24,128 bases of DNA from CAZDME01 sp964506785 [NCBI: uncultured bacterium] (GCA_964506785.1 CAZDME010000010.1:1-24128), one strand, 5' to 3'; counted from the stretch's first letter, positions 7,228 to 15,430 are shown. Numbers and translations: made by a program. Notes: generated from the sequence alone by a model not told the origin.

Positions 7228-8179
7228 ATTTTCCCTTTCCAAAAAGGCGGGGCTGGGTATATCGTTCAATCAAAGGGGTAAGGGCATTCATGAAAAGAAT
7301 GGCAAACGCGACCCCCTCAGGGAAGCTACCCCAAAATCTGATTAAAGAGGTAACTAAACCGCAGCCGATGCCAAAGAAAATTTTTCCTCTGGGGGTAATG
7401 GGCGAAGTAACGTAATCAGTGGCCATAAAGATTGCCCCCAGCATTAAACCGCCGCTCAAAAGATTGAATAAGGCCGAACCGTGCCCGGGAAAAACCAGGC
7501 TCATAATAACTACCGTGCCTAAAAAACATCCGGGAATCCGCCAGGAAATTTGTCTTCTGAGGAGAAGATATAATCCGCCAAGGAGAAGACAAAAAGTCGA
7601 TGTTTCCCCTAAAGAGCCGCTGATATTTCCCCAGAAAAGGGCGCCATAATCAGGCAGTTTTTGGGCCGTCTCAGTTAAACCTTTGGCGATGGCTAAAGGC
7701 GTAGCCCCGGTTATTCCTTCAATAGCCGCTTTCCAGTTGGAGCGGGGTATCACCCATGTACTCATCTGGGCCGGCCAGGCAATATTCAAAACGGCCCGTC
7801 CGACTAGGGCCGGGTTAAAGAGGTTATACCCTAAGCCTCCGTAGATTTGCTTTCCCAGAATAATAGCCGTTGCCCCGCCAAAAAAACTCAGCCAGACCGG
7901 CAGTCCCGGCGGCAGACATAAAGCCAGAAGAATGCCGGTTAATAAGGCGCTGTTATCTTTGATAGAAACCGGCATTTTTCTGAGTTTCTGAAAAATAATT
8001 TCCGTTAAGAGTGTTGCCGAAACCGTGGACATTATTACTTTAACTGCCTGCCAGCCAAAAAAATAGATACTGGCGCAGACTGCCGGCAACAGGGCTAAAA
8101 TAACCTCCATCATAATAATTGGCGTTGTCAGCCGCGATTGAATATGAGGAGAAACGGAAACTAACAGTTTTTCTTTCAT
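7220..8179 (-). CDS. rnfD: Electron transport complex subunit RnfD
   Basis: A 319-residue membrane protein with many hydrophobic segments. The N terminus SVSPHIQSRLTTPIIMMEV is the usual RnfD opening (S-P-H). LGYNLFNPALVGRAVL (116-131) is the NqrB/RnfD core motif, and GITGATPLA (155-163) is the covalent-FMN site, with Thr160 the expected attachment residue. RnfD passes electrons between RnfC and RnfG and is thought to take part in ion pumping. The ATG at 8179 lies 36 nt after rnfC; the end overlaps rnfG. Confidence 0.95.
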   Translation of the reverse strand: MKEKLLVSVSPHIQSRLTTPIIMMEVILALLPAVCASIYFFGWQAVKVIMSTVSATLLTEIIFQKLRKMPVSIKDNSALLTGILLALCLPPGLPVWLSFFGGATAIILGKQIYGGLGYNLFNPALVGRAVLNIAWPAQMSTWVIPRSNWKAAIEGITGATPLAIAKGLTETAQKLPDYGALFWGNISGSLGETSTFCLLLGGLYLLLRRQISWRIPGCFLGTVVIMSLVFPGHGSALFNLLSGGLMLGAIFMATDYVTSPITPRGKIFFGIGCGLVTSLIRFWGSFPEGVAFAILFMNALTPLIERYTQPRLFGKGKYA

Positions 8180-8215
8180 ATTAAAGAGACAGTTTTCGCC
8201 GGCATCTATTTTTTT

Positions 8216-9553
8216 CTATAGTTTATTTTTAAGTTTCGCCAGCTCACACTTGGCAAATTTAATCCAGTGCACCAAAGGAATACCCGAAGGGCAATTATAG
8301 GCGCAGGCCCCGCATTCCATACAATCACAGAGATGATACTCCTCTGTTTTCTCCCAGAGGTTATTGCGGGCAAAAAGAGCGATTTTATTAGGCATTAAGT
8401 TAACCGGACAAACCTCTGAACAGCGGCCGCATTGAATACAAGGAAACTCTTCTTTAGTCATGACCATTTCTTCGGAGAAGACCAAAATGCCCGAAGAACC
8501 CTTGATTATCGGTACATCTAAGGTATACTGGGCAAAACCCATCATCGGTCCGCCCATAATTATTTTTTTTGGTTCCTTTTTTAAGCCGCCGCTTTTATCG
8601 ATTAACTCCCGGACGGTAGTCCCGATTCTCACCCAGAAGTTCCCCGGGTTATTAACCGCTCCGTCTAAAGTAACCACCCGTTCGATTAGAGGCGTATCTT
8701 CATAAAAAGCCTGATAAACGGCATAAGCTGTCGCCGCGTTGCTGACAATTACCCCGACCTGATATGGGAATGTTCCCGAAGGAACTTCTCGATTTAAAAC
8801 TGCCTGTATCAACTGTTTCTCTGCTCCTTGAGGATATTTGACCTTTAAGACCACCACCTCCAAACCTGGCTCCTGTATGGTTATTTTTCGAAAGACCTTA
8901 ACCGCTTCCGGTTTATTTCCCTCGATGGCAATATAGCCTTTTTCCACTTCAACTGCCTGCATTAACAGTTTAAATCCTTTAACTATCTCCCGGGTTTTTT
9001 CCACCATTAATCGTTGGTCACAGGTCAGGTAGGGTTCGCATTCTGCTCCGTTTAGAATATAGGCATCGATTTTTTTATCTTTTGGGGGAGAAAGTTTTAT
9101 ATGCGTGGGAAAAGCCGCTCCGCCCAAACCGACAATTCCGTTTTCTTTGACAGTTTGAATAATTTCTTCCGGAGCCAAAGGCGACAAATCGGTTTTTGTT
9201 TCTTTTTGGAATAAATCAATTTCCCTCTCCTCGCTTTCAATAACCATTGCCTTTCCCTGGCCTTTAAGCGGGTGAGGCATCTCTTTTATCTGGGTAATTC
9301 GTCCCGTAATCGGGGCATGAATAGAGGCTGAACATTCCCCGGCCGATTCGGCAATTTTTGTCCCGGCCAAAACCTCATCCCCTGTTTTATATAAAGGCCG
9401 GGCAGATCTGCCCAGGTGTTGGTCTAAAGGAATAATTACCTTAGTCGGCAGAGGCAGACGCTCTATGGCTTTATTGGCGGTTTTAGCCTTAAAAGCCCGG
9501 GGAAGTTTTATTCCCCCCTTAAAACTTAAAAAATCACTGGTTTGGATAGCCAT
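8216..9553 (-). CDS. rnfC: Electron transport complex subunit RnfC (NADH/FMN, 2x[4Fe-4S])
   Basis: A 445-residue soluble subunit. It has an N-terminal barrel-like part (FKGGIKLP, IHAPITGRI), the glycine-rich nucleotide/FMN region GLGGAAFPTHIKL (142-154) with NGAECEPYLTCD (168-179), and two 4Fe-4S sites near the C terminus: CIQCGRCSEVCP (372-383) and CMECGACAYNCP (411-422). RnfC is the NADH-facing subunit. The length is near the compact end for the family, without the repetitive C-terminal tail of some proteobacterial forms. The ATG at 9553 has no strong ribosome site; AAAGGA sits about 26 nt upstream. It follows the redoxin gene by 60 nt and leads the C-D-G-E-A-B order. Confidence 0.96.
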   Translation of the reverse strand: MAIQTSDFLSFKGGIKLPRAFKAKTANKAIERLPLPTKVIIPLDQHLGRSARPLYKTGDEVLAGTKIAESAGECSASIHAPITGRITQIKEMPHPLKGQGKAMVIESEEREIDLFQKETKTDLSPLAPEEIIQTVKENGIVGLGGAAFPTHIKLSPPKDKKIDAYILNGAECEPYLTCDQRLMVEKTREIVKGFKLLMQAVEVEKGYIAIEGNKPEAVKVFRKITIQEPGLEVVVLKVKYPQGAEKQLIQAVLNREVPSGTFPYQVGVIVSNAATAYAVYQAFYEDTPLIERVVTLDGAVNNPGNFWVRIGTTVRELIDKSGGLKKEPKKIIMGGPMMGFAQYTLDVPIIKGSSGILVFSEEMVMTKEEFPCIQCGRCSEVCPVNLMPNKIALFARNNLWEKTEEYHLCDCMECGACAYNCPSGIPLVHWIKFAKCELAKLKNKL

Positions 9554-9613
9554 TTTTTAAACTGCCGGATAAATTTCCTTTAACGGTTATTGCCTTTGAG
9601 GTAGGAGTTAGTT

Positions 9614-9892
9614 TCATTTCGAAACTTCACTTAGAGATTTTTTTAATTCTTCTGACAACGGGGCGACTCCTTCCCAGCGTCTGATAATTTGGCCGTCTTT
9701 TTCTAAAACTATGGTTGGAATTTTCCCGACATCATAAAAGGCGCCTTCGGCTAATCCTTCGGCGCTTTCAAGGTCATAGTAAGTTACCTCAATTTTATCC
9801 TGGTACTGCCAGTGGGCTAAAAAAAAGGAGACTTTTTTCTTAGCCGATTGACAGAGGCTGCAGCTTTCTTTGCCAAAAATCTTTATTTTCAT
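9614..9892 (-). CDS. NrdH/glutaredoxin-like redoxin, likely NrdD reductant
   Basis: A 92-residue thioredoxin-fold protein starting MKIKIFGKESCSLCQSAKKK, with the redox pair Cys11-Ser-Leu-Cys14. The cis-proline motif VGKIPTIVLEKDG (55-67) is present. Size and motif place it with glutaredoxin/NrdH-type redoxins rather than full thioredoxins. The gene starts 1 nt after the nrdD stop. In the NrdD2-type class III reductases studied in archaea and in thermophilic bacteria, a redoxin rather than formate supplies electrons, and an adjacent redoxin gene is characteristic. I infer that role here. Confidence 0.85.
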   Translation of the reverse strand: MKIKIFGKESCSLCQSAKKKVSFFLAHWQYQDKIEVTYYDLESAEGLAEGAFYDVGKIPTIVLEKDGQIIRRWEGVAPLSEELKKSLSEVSK

Positions 9893-9893
9893 T

Positions 9894-12290
9894 TTAGGCT
9901 ACCTGATAGGTTCCTTTCTGTCTATCCTTTAATTCGCCCAGTTTTGATTTGTTCCAGTTATCCACCCGGCTGAAATAACCCACCACCCGGGTGACGCCGT
10001 AAACATTACTGCTTTGGCATGACGGGCAGACCTCTTTTATCCCCCGGCTGTTACGATGGCAATCTTCGCAGATGGTAAACTCCGGGGAAATAGTAAGCTG
10101 GGCTGCCTGGGTATTTTTAAAAGTTTTTTCCACCAGGTTCAGGATACTTTTTGCATTTGGCTTCTGCTCGCCGACAAAAGCATGAAGGATAGCTCCGGAT
10201 TCAATCATTGTATGGAATTTACTTTGCTTTTGGATTCTCTCTATCAAGCTTATCGGCGCGTCGGCGCGGAAGTGGATAGAGTTGGTGTAATAATATTCGT
10301 CTTTGTCAATATCTCCTTTAATAACCGACTGTGATTCGGGATATTCCCTCATATCCACCTTGGCCAGCCGGCGGGCGGCTGATTCAGCCGGGCTCTCTTC
10401 TAATGAAAAGCGGAGATTATATTTCTTTTCGGCCTCTTTGGCTCTCAGGTACATCATAGAGATAATCTTCAGTCCTAATTTAAATGTTTCATCGCTTTCA
10501 TGCAATTCCTTTCCGGTTATATACTGGACGCATTCATTCAGGCCGATTAAACCGATAATATAAGTTGCACTTTCCAAATCAACATAGGGACGGCCGTCTT
10601 TGGCGATTTTGCCTATCTGCCAGAGAGGCATACCCGGCTCTTTCATTAAATCGGCAATAAAGGCTTTTTTCTCTATGTGCGCCTTGATAGCCAAGCCAAT
10701 ACCCAGTTCAATTTCCTTAAACAATCCTTCTATATTTCCCCGGCCCGCTCGATAGGCGGCTTGCGGAAGATTGATAGTTACATTCTGAAAACCGCAGAAC
10801 CTCATGCTTTCCGGATGTTCTATCATGTAATTATCTTTAATTTGTGTCCTTAGCCGGCAGCAGGCGGAAAGAGTAATTTCATCCCGGTCAAAAACAAAAT
10901 AAGGACTGCCGTTTTCACTAGCCACCTGACAGGCATACTCTAATAACTCCTTTTGTTTAGGGTCTGTGAAGGATTCATCGTTAACATGGAGGTCGCATTT
11001 AGGAAAGGCAAATACGTGTCCGTATCTATCGCCCTGCCGCCAGACATCCAGCATCGCCCGGGCAAAATTTTGCGATTCCTTTTCGTATTCGCCGTAGGTT
11101 CTTCCGGTATATTCCCCTTTTGGCCCGATGGCCGGGATTTTACGAAGATATCTGGGTATGCCTAAATGGACGTTAGCATCGATAAATAAGGTTTGTCCTC
11201 CCCGGCTGAAAGCATTCTGCGAACCGCTATAAATCAGATACTGGGCTTCTTGCTGTAATTGAGAAGCGTTCATTCCGACTAAAAAGGGCGCGTATAGAAT
11301 GTTGATATAGCCTATTCCTAAAGCCCCGGCATAATAGGCCTGCATCGAAGCCAAAAATGTATTTAGATGTCCGGTAAGGGTCCGGGCGTGGGCGGCCGGA
11401 GCCGAACTGGTATAGAGGTTTTCCAGCTCCAATCCATACTTTTTGATATATTCCAGGGAATGTGATGAACAATAAACCCGGGTCGGATAGCCTAAATCAT
11501 GGAGATGAATAATCCCCCGCAGGTGGGCATCGGATATCTCCTTGCTAAAAATCCGGCTCAAGGCATATTGTTTCAGGGTATTTTCGGCAATAGATAAATT
11601 AACCGCTTCCGGGTTATTGGCGGCAATATTGCTGTTTTCGTTGCTTTTTGAGCGGACTAACTGTTCTAGATCATAAGAAGGCATGCCGACAATAACCTGC
11701 TTGGCTAATTTTGTTTTATAATCCCGTTCGAAAAGTTCGTTATCCACTAATTCCCTGATTAAGGAAGTGGAGATTTGCTTCAGGCCCGATTGAAATATTT
11801 TTTGTTCTACCGCCGCCGCAATTTCCGCTGCTATTTTGCCGGGGACACCGGCTTCTTTCATCAAAGCTTGAGCAATATAATCTTTATTCCAGGGCATAAT
11901 TTCGTCCCGGCTGGATGGAAAGACCAATAAAGATAAATCGGTAGTGCTCCCGGAGAGGCGGACTTCTTTCCTTACCTTCAAGCTTTCCCGCTGGCGGGTT
12001 CTTTCATTCCGGTAAAGAATATAAACCTTGGCGGTTTTGGCGTGTCCGGTTTCCATTAGCACCTTTTCGACGATATCCTGGATATCTTCAATATTGGGGG
12101 ATTGACCGGCGTACTTTTTCTGCAGGAAAAGGGTAACCGCTTCACTCAATTCTTCCGCCAGGAGCCGGTCCTCGCCGTTTACCGCTCGAGCCGCTTTAAA
12201 AATAGCTTCGGCAATTTTTCGTTTGTCAAAGGGGACCTGACGGCCATCCCTCTTTTGTACCGTTTCAATCGTCTCTGTTTTGGTTATCAT
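9894..12290 (-). CDS. nrdD: Anaerobic (class III) ribonucleoside-triphosphate reductase NrdD
   Basis: A 798-residue protein. The N-terminal ATP-cone (about 8-100, VQKRDGRQVPFDKRKIAEAI) gives allosteric control. The ten-stranded barrel core includes VYCSSHSLEYIKKYGL (about 272-287) and an adjacent cysteine pair, Cys477-Cys478 (ACCRLR), at the likely active-site loop. Near the C terminus a zinc site has Cys741, Cys744, Cys755 and Cys758, followed by RVVGYF, in which Gly771 is the expected glycyl radical. It makes dNTPs without oxygen. The redoxin directly downstream and the double cysteine suggest the redoxin-dependent NrdD2 subtype rather than the formate type; that is inference. The NrdG activase needed to form the radical is not in this window. 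The gene follows nrdR by 1 nt. Confidence 0.97.
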   Translation of the reverse strand: MITKTETIETVQKRDGRQVPFDKRKIAEAIFKAARAVNGEDRLLAEELSEAVTLFLQKKYAGQSPNIEDIQDIVEKVLMETGHAKTAKVYILYRNERTRQRESLKVRKEVRLSGSTTDLSLLVFPSSRDEIMPWNKDYIAQALMKEAGVPGKIAAEIAAAVEQKIFQSGLKQISTSLIRELVDNELFERDYKTKLAKQVIVGMPSYDLEQLVRSKSNENSNIAANNPEAVNLSIAENTLKQYALSRIFSKEISDAHLRGIIHLHDLGYPTRVYCSSHSLEYIKKYGLELENLYTSSAPAAHARTLTGHLNTFLASMQAYYAGALGIGYINILYAPFLVGMNASQLQQEAQYLIYSGSQNAFSRGGQTLFIDANVHLGIPRYLRKIPAIGPKGEYTGRTYGEYEKESQNFARAMLDVWRQGDRYGHVFAFPKCDLHVNDESFTDPKQKELLEYACQVASENGSPYFVFDRDEITLSACCRLRTQIKDNYMIEHPESMRFCGFQNVTINLPQAAYRAGRGNIEGLFKEIELGIGLAIKAHIEKKAFIADLMKEPGMPLWQIGKIAKDGRPYVDLESATYIIGLIGLNECVQYITGKELHESDETFKLGLKIISMMYLRAKEAEKKYNLRFSLEESPAESAARRLAKVDMREYPESQSVIKGDIDKDEYYYTNSIHFRADAPISLIERIQKQSKFHTMIESGAILHAFVGEQKPNAKSILNLVEKTFKNTQAAQLTISPEFTICEDCHRNSRGIKEVCPSCQSSNVYGVTRVVGYFSRVDNWNKSKLGELKDRQKGTYQVA

Positions 12291-12291
12291 T

Positions 12292-12753
12292 TCATCTCTC
12301 CTTTTCTTTCTTCAGTCCTTTTACCGCCTGCATAAATTCCGTTGCATCTTTGAATTGCCGGTAAACCGAGGCAAAGCGGACATAGGCTACCTGGTCAAGT
12401 TTTTTCAGCCGGTTCATTACCTCTTCGCCGATAGCACTGCTTTTAACCTCTTTTTCCAATTTATTTTCAAAAAAAATCTCGATATCGCTGATAATCCTTT
12501 CGATTTCTTCCGTACTAATCGGCCTTTTCTCGCAGGATTTTATGAGGCCCCCTTTTATCTTTGTCCGGTCAAAGGCCTCCCGGCGGCCGTCTTTTTTTAT
12601 GACCATTAAGGGGATTTTTTCTACATATTCATAGGTGGTATAACGTTTTAAGCACTGGGAGCATTCCCGGCGGCGGCGAACGGCTCTTCCTTCTTGAGCC
12701 AGGCGGGAGTCAATTACCTTGTCATTATCTTTTCCGCAATATGGACAGAGCAT
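12292..12753 (-). CDS. nrdR: Transcriptional repressor NrdR
   Basis: The protein starts MLCPYCGKDNDKVIDSRLAQ with a zinc ribbon (CPYC near the start and CSQC about 30 residues later, with RRRREC between). An ATP-cone follows (MVIKKDGRREAFDRTKIKGG). This is the standard NrdR layout of about 153 residues. It senses ATP/dATP and represses ribonucleotide reductase genes. I chose ATG 12753, matching the usual family start and with GAGGGAG 7-9 nt upstream; an ATG at 12768 would add five residues. Two NrdR-box-like sites lie in its own promoter (12838-12884), so it is likely autoregulated together with nrdD. Confidence 0.96.
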   Translation of the reverse strand: MLCPYCGKDNDKVIDSRLAQEGRAVRRRRECSQCLKRYTTYEYVEKIPLMVIKKDGRREAFDRTKIKGGLIKSCEKRPISTEEIERIISDIEIFFENKLEKEVKSSAIGEEVMNRLKKLDQVAYVRFASVYRQFKDATEFMQAVKGLKKEKER

Positions 12754-12837
12754 CTGGGACTCCCTCATTCCCCAAAATTACTTTTTGAACCCCTATCGGT
12801 GGGTTTTCCCATTAAAAACTACCAATTCAATGAGAAA

Positions 12838-12853
12838 CTACATTATCTTGTGG
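12838..12853. promoter_or_regulatory. NrdR box 1
   Basis: CTACATTATCTTGTGG resembles the 16-bp NrdR-box consensus (roughly acaCwAtATaTwGtgt), matching most of its core positions. It sits just downstream of the -10 element, around the expected transcription start. Its start is 31 bp from that of box 2, the three-helical-turn spacing known for tandem NrdR boxes. Confidence 0.7.
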
Positions 12854-12860
12854 GGATTGT

Positions 12861-12890
12861 ATCGTATCACACTAGATATAGATGTGTCAA
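12861..12890 (-). promoter_or_regulatory. Promoter of the nrdR-nrdD-redoxin(-rnf) operon
   Basis: On the minus strand, a perfect TTGACA (12890-12885), an 18-nt spacer and TACGAT (12866-12861), the latter preceded by TGA, which makes an extended -10 (TGATACGAT). NrdR box 2 fills the spacer. The -35 begins only 27 nt after the stop codon of the upstream gene, and no separate terminator is visible between them. Confidence 0.7.
12869..12884. promoter_or_regulatory. NrdR box 2 (within the promoter spacer)
   Basis: ACACTAGATATAGATG matches about 12 of 16 positions of the NrdR-box consensus. It lies between the -35 and -10 elements, so bound NrdR would block RNA polymerase. Its phase with box 1 (31 bp) supports a real pair rather than chance AT-rich similarity. 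Confidence 0.72.
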
Positions 12891-12916
12891 GAAAAAATTT
12901 TTTATTCCCAAAAAAA

Positions 12917-15382
12917 CTATTTTCCGGAAAGCGTCCTAAGTGTGTTTTCAAAATTGGCATATTCCGCTTCGATATTACCCGTCTCTATTGGCGCGATAGC
13001 AATAAATAATTCCGGTTTTAATTTCTTAAAAGGAAGCTTTAAATTTTCGACATAACCGCTCACCTCACACCAGTCCTTTTTATTTTTAACATCCAATCCT
13101 GCTTTCTCAAAGTATTTTCCCCATTCTAAATCGAATTTTGTCTTTAGCATATGGACACGGTCAAACCAAATCTCGCTTAAATGCGCTCTCCGGAAATCGC
13201 CCCAGTTTAAGATTACCCTTTGAAACTTGGTTTTCGATAAAATAGCGTTTCTAAAGCACGACGCTTCCAAACACATATCCCAAAAACGCGCTCCAGTGAG
13301 TATTGCCCCTTTGAAATTAGACCACCCTAAATAATTATTAGTCCACCTTAGATAATTAAATGCAAAAACAGATCGAGTTAAATAAACCCTTTCAAAGTCA
13401 AATGCCATTAAATCGAACATTCCAGAAAGCAAGTTAACATTAATTAAATTTTTTCTTTCTCCTTTAATAAATTTAGCCCATTCGGCGTTCTTGTTTTTTA
13501 AATCGCTTACTCTTTTCTGTTGAAGCTGGTCCCAATCTATAAATTTTAAACCTTTTAAATTTCCCTCTGAATCTAATTTTACTAAAACATTTTCATCATG
13601 TAACTCCGCATAGAAAAAGTTTTCTTCACCTCGCCGGTAAGTTTTCTTTATTGCCCGGTTAAGATTAACCCTTACCTCATCTAAATTTTTTATTTTGTTG
13701 TTTCCTAGCGCTTCCGATAAGGTCTGGTACCCTAAAGGAATTAAATTAAGCTCATAATGATATTTTTCTTGACCATCGATAAAAAATGTTGGACAGACCC
13801 AGCGGCCCTTTCGGCTGAAGAGCTCTTTCATGGCCATAATATCCGCCGTAACTTTGATTTTTTTTACAATTTGTAAACCATTTTTGTGTTCATAGACCCT
13901 AAATTTTTCTATTTTTTCATCTTTTTTTTCGGCTTTCTTAAAATTTTCAAGCCCATTCTTTTTTAAATCCCCTGCCAATTCAATCACCCTTTTATCTTCC
14001 CAGAGGTTTATCTCTTCTATGAGCTTCGGCTCTTCTATATTAATCGGTTCTTTTTCCTTGCCGGCGATGGCTTCTTTTAAACTGACCGCCATTGAATAGA
14101 CTTCTTTCATTCCTCCCCGGCTTTCGAAGATAACTATTGATATCTTTCTTTTTTCCGAAAGCCTCTCCAGGGCTTCCCGTTCTTTTGTTTTCCCTTTGAT
14201 AACACAAAGAATATCTTCTGTGTTAACACCCTTGGTTTCGGCAAATTCAATCAGGGCATTAATCTCATCTGCTTCGCTAAGATTGGCCGGGATTTCTCCT
14301 TCTTCCGGCCGGATTATCCCATCCGGGTTGATTCCTTTGATTTCCTTTGCCAGTTTTTCGACGACATCCCCTTTTACCGAATCCCCGGCGTAGATAATGA
14401 CCTTGTCCAGGGTTTTATTTTCTGTAAGCACCCCTAAACTCTCCTTTAAATCCAATACTGCCCCGTTATCCAATAAGGCCTCGGCAAAGATAATCGGTGT
14501 TTTCCCCGCCAGCCTCTTTTCCCGACAAACCTCATCAAGCTCTTTTAAACTTTTGTTATAATCTTTTACTTTTCCTTTTACTTCCGCCATAGCCGCTTTA
14601 AAATTATCAATTTTAATCTTCGCTTTAAATTTAGGTAAAAGCTCCCTAACCGTCCTATCCACTAATTCCATATTAAAAACTTTAGTCTCATCAGAAGCAT
14701 TTTTCCAATCCCACAACTTATTCCCTAACATCTCTCCCGCAATCTGTCTTACATATTGTGACGGGACGGTATAAGAATCTTCCAAAATAAAAACGAATTT
14801 TTTGCCTTCCTGATTCTCATAAAATAAATATCCTTCGTTAACCCCGATATGTTTTGATATCTCGTTTAAAGTATTTATAGGTTTATTCCTGCAGTGGCGA
14901 TTATCATTCAAAATTTTCAAAATCTCAAATTTTTTTGGGACAGGTACCGCATGTAAATGGGCATGAACAATTGAATTTCCCCCTTGATTCTTATTTTCTT
15001 CATCTAGTATTGTCGAACCGTGTTCAAAAAACACAACATCTTGGCCGTATATATCTTTCAGTATCTGCCTAAGATAAATTTTAAGGGCTTCTAACTCTGT
15101 TAATTGCGCCTCATCAAAACTAGCCATACAAAACACATGATCTTTGGTGGTAATTAAAAGATGTCCTGGCGCTAAAGGATTATAATCCGGCAATACCTTG
15201 AAATTATCTGTTTCAAATAATATTTTCGGATCATTGCATATTCTACATGAAGCTAATGTTTCTTCCCTTTCCAATATATTTTCTATTTTTTTTGTATCGG
15301 CGAGATGTTCTTTATTTGCTGCTGGACGTAAATAGGCATCCGGCTTTGCCTCTGCCAAATCCGTAAAGGTCAGATTAGACAA
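12917..15382 (-). CDS. HIT domain / alpha-beta / kinase-like / pentapeptide-repeat fusion protein
   Basis: A large protein of unknown overall function, 821 residues as the frame stands. Residues 45-255 form a HIT-family unit: CRIC (46-49), NPLAPGHLLITTKDH, the catalytic HAHLH triad (His140, His142, His144) and a C-terminal VPSQYVRQIAGE...WDWKN region. About 285-445 is an alternating alpha/beta segment (KVIIYAGD, DGIIRPEEGE, ISIVIFESRGG) I cannot name. About 490-620 is kinase-like, with KK at 507-508, a hinge-like YELNLIPLGY, then ELHDENVLV (593-601) and FIDWDQ (614-619). About 675-752 is pentapeptide repeats. The C-terminal tail is unassigned. The only start in this frame is a TTG at 15382 lying inside a T6 tract; the real N terminus is probably the signal-peptide frame just upstream (15370-15510), one nt out of register. 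A c-di-GMP riboswitch leads the transcript. The middle part looks visibly less AT-rich than both ends. Confidence 0.8.
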   Translation of the reverse strand: MSNLTFTDLAEAKPDAYLRPAANKEHLADTKKIENILEREETLASCRICNDPKILFETDNFKVLPDYNPLAPGHLLITTKDHVFCMASFDEAQLTELEALKIYLRQILKDIYGQDVVFFEHGSTILDEENKNQGGNSIVHAHLHAVPVPKKFEILKILNDNRHCRNKPINTLNEISKHIGVNEGYLFYENQEGKKFVFILEDSYTVPSQYVRQIAGEMLGNKLWDWKNASDETKVFNMELVDRTVRELLPKFKAKIKIDNFKAAMAEVKGKVKDYNKSLKELDEVCREKRLAGKTPIIFAEALLDNGAVLDLKESLGVLTENKTLDKVIIYAGDSVKGDVVEKLAKEIKGINPDGIIRPEEGEIPANLSEADEINALIEFAETKGVNTEDILCVIKGKTKEREALERLSEKRKISIVIFESRGGMKEVYSMAVSLKEAIAGKEKEPINIEEPKLIEEINLWEDKRVIELAGDLKKNGLENFKKAEKKDEKIEKFRVYEHKNGLQIVKKIKVTADIMAMKELFSRKGRWVCPTFFIDGQEKYHYELNLIPLGYQTLSEALGNNKIKNLDEVRVNLNRAIKKTYRRGEENFFYAELHDENVLVKLDSEGNLKGLKFIDWDQLQQKRVSDLKNKNAEWAKFIKGERKNLINVNLLSGMFDLMAFDFERVYLTRSVFAFNYLRWTNNYLGWSNFKGAILTGARFWDMCLEASCFRNAILSKTKFQRVILNWGDFRRAHLSEIWFDRVHMLKTKFDLEWGKYFEKAGLDVKNKKDWCEVSGYVENLKLPFKKLKPELFIAIAPIETGNIEAEYANFENTLRTLSGK

Positions 15383-15420
15383 AAAACCCCTATAACAACT
15401 GCCGAAGTTGCCTTTAGGAG
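15381..15420 (-). terminator. Terminator-like hairpin plus U6 overlapping the HIT fusion start
   Basis: Minus strand: CTCCTA pairs with TAGGGG (outer stem, 15415-15420 with 15387-15392), CAACT pairs with AGTTG (inner stem) around a TCGGC loop, followed at once by TTTTTT (15386-15381). It has the form of an intrinsic terminator or attenuator, but it also encodes part of the proposed signal peptide, so its role is ambiguous. Confidence 0.45.
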
Positions 15421-15430
15421 CTTCTGTCTT

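Noticed and set aside
7228-7269. Longer start for rnfG
   Set aside because: It would add 14 non-conserved residues overlapping rnfD; ATG 7227 begins right at the expected membrane anchor.
12891-12925. Intrinsic terminator after the HIT fusion gene
   Set aside because: There are T and A runs but the only inverted repeat (TTTCCGGAAA) has no loop and is too short.
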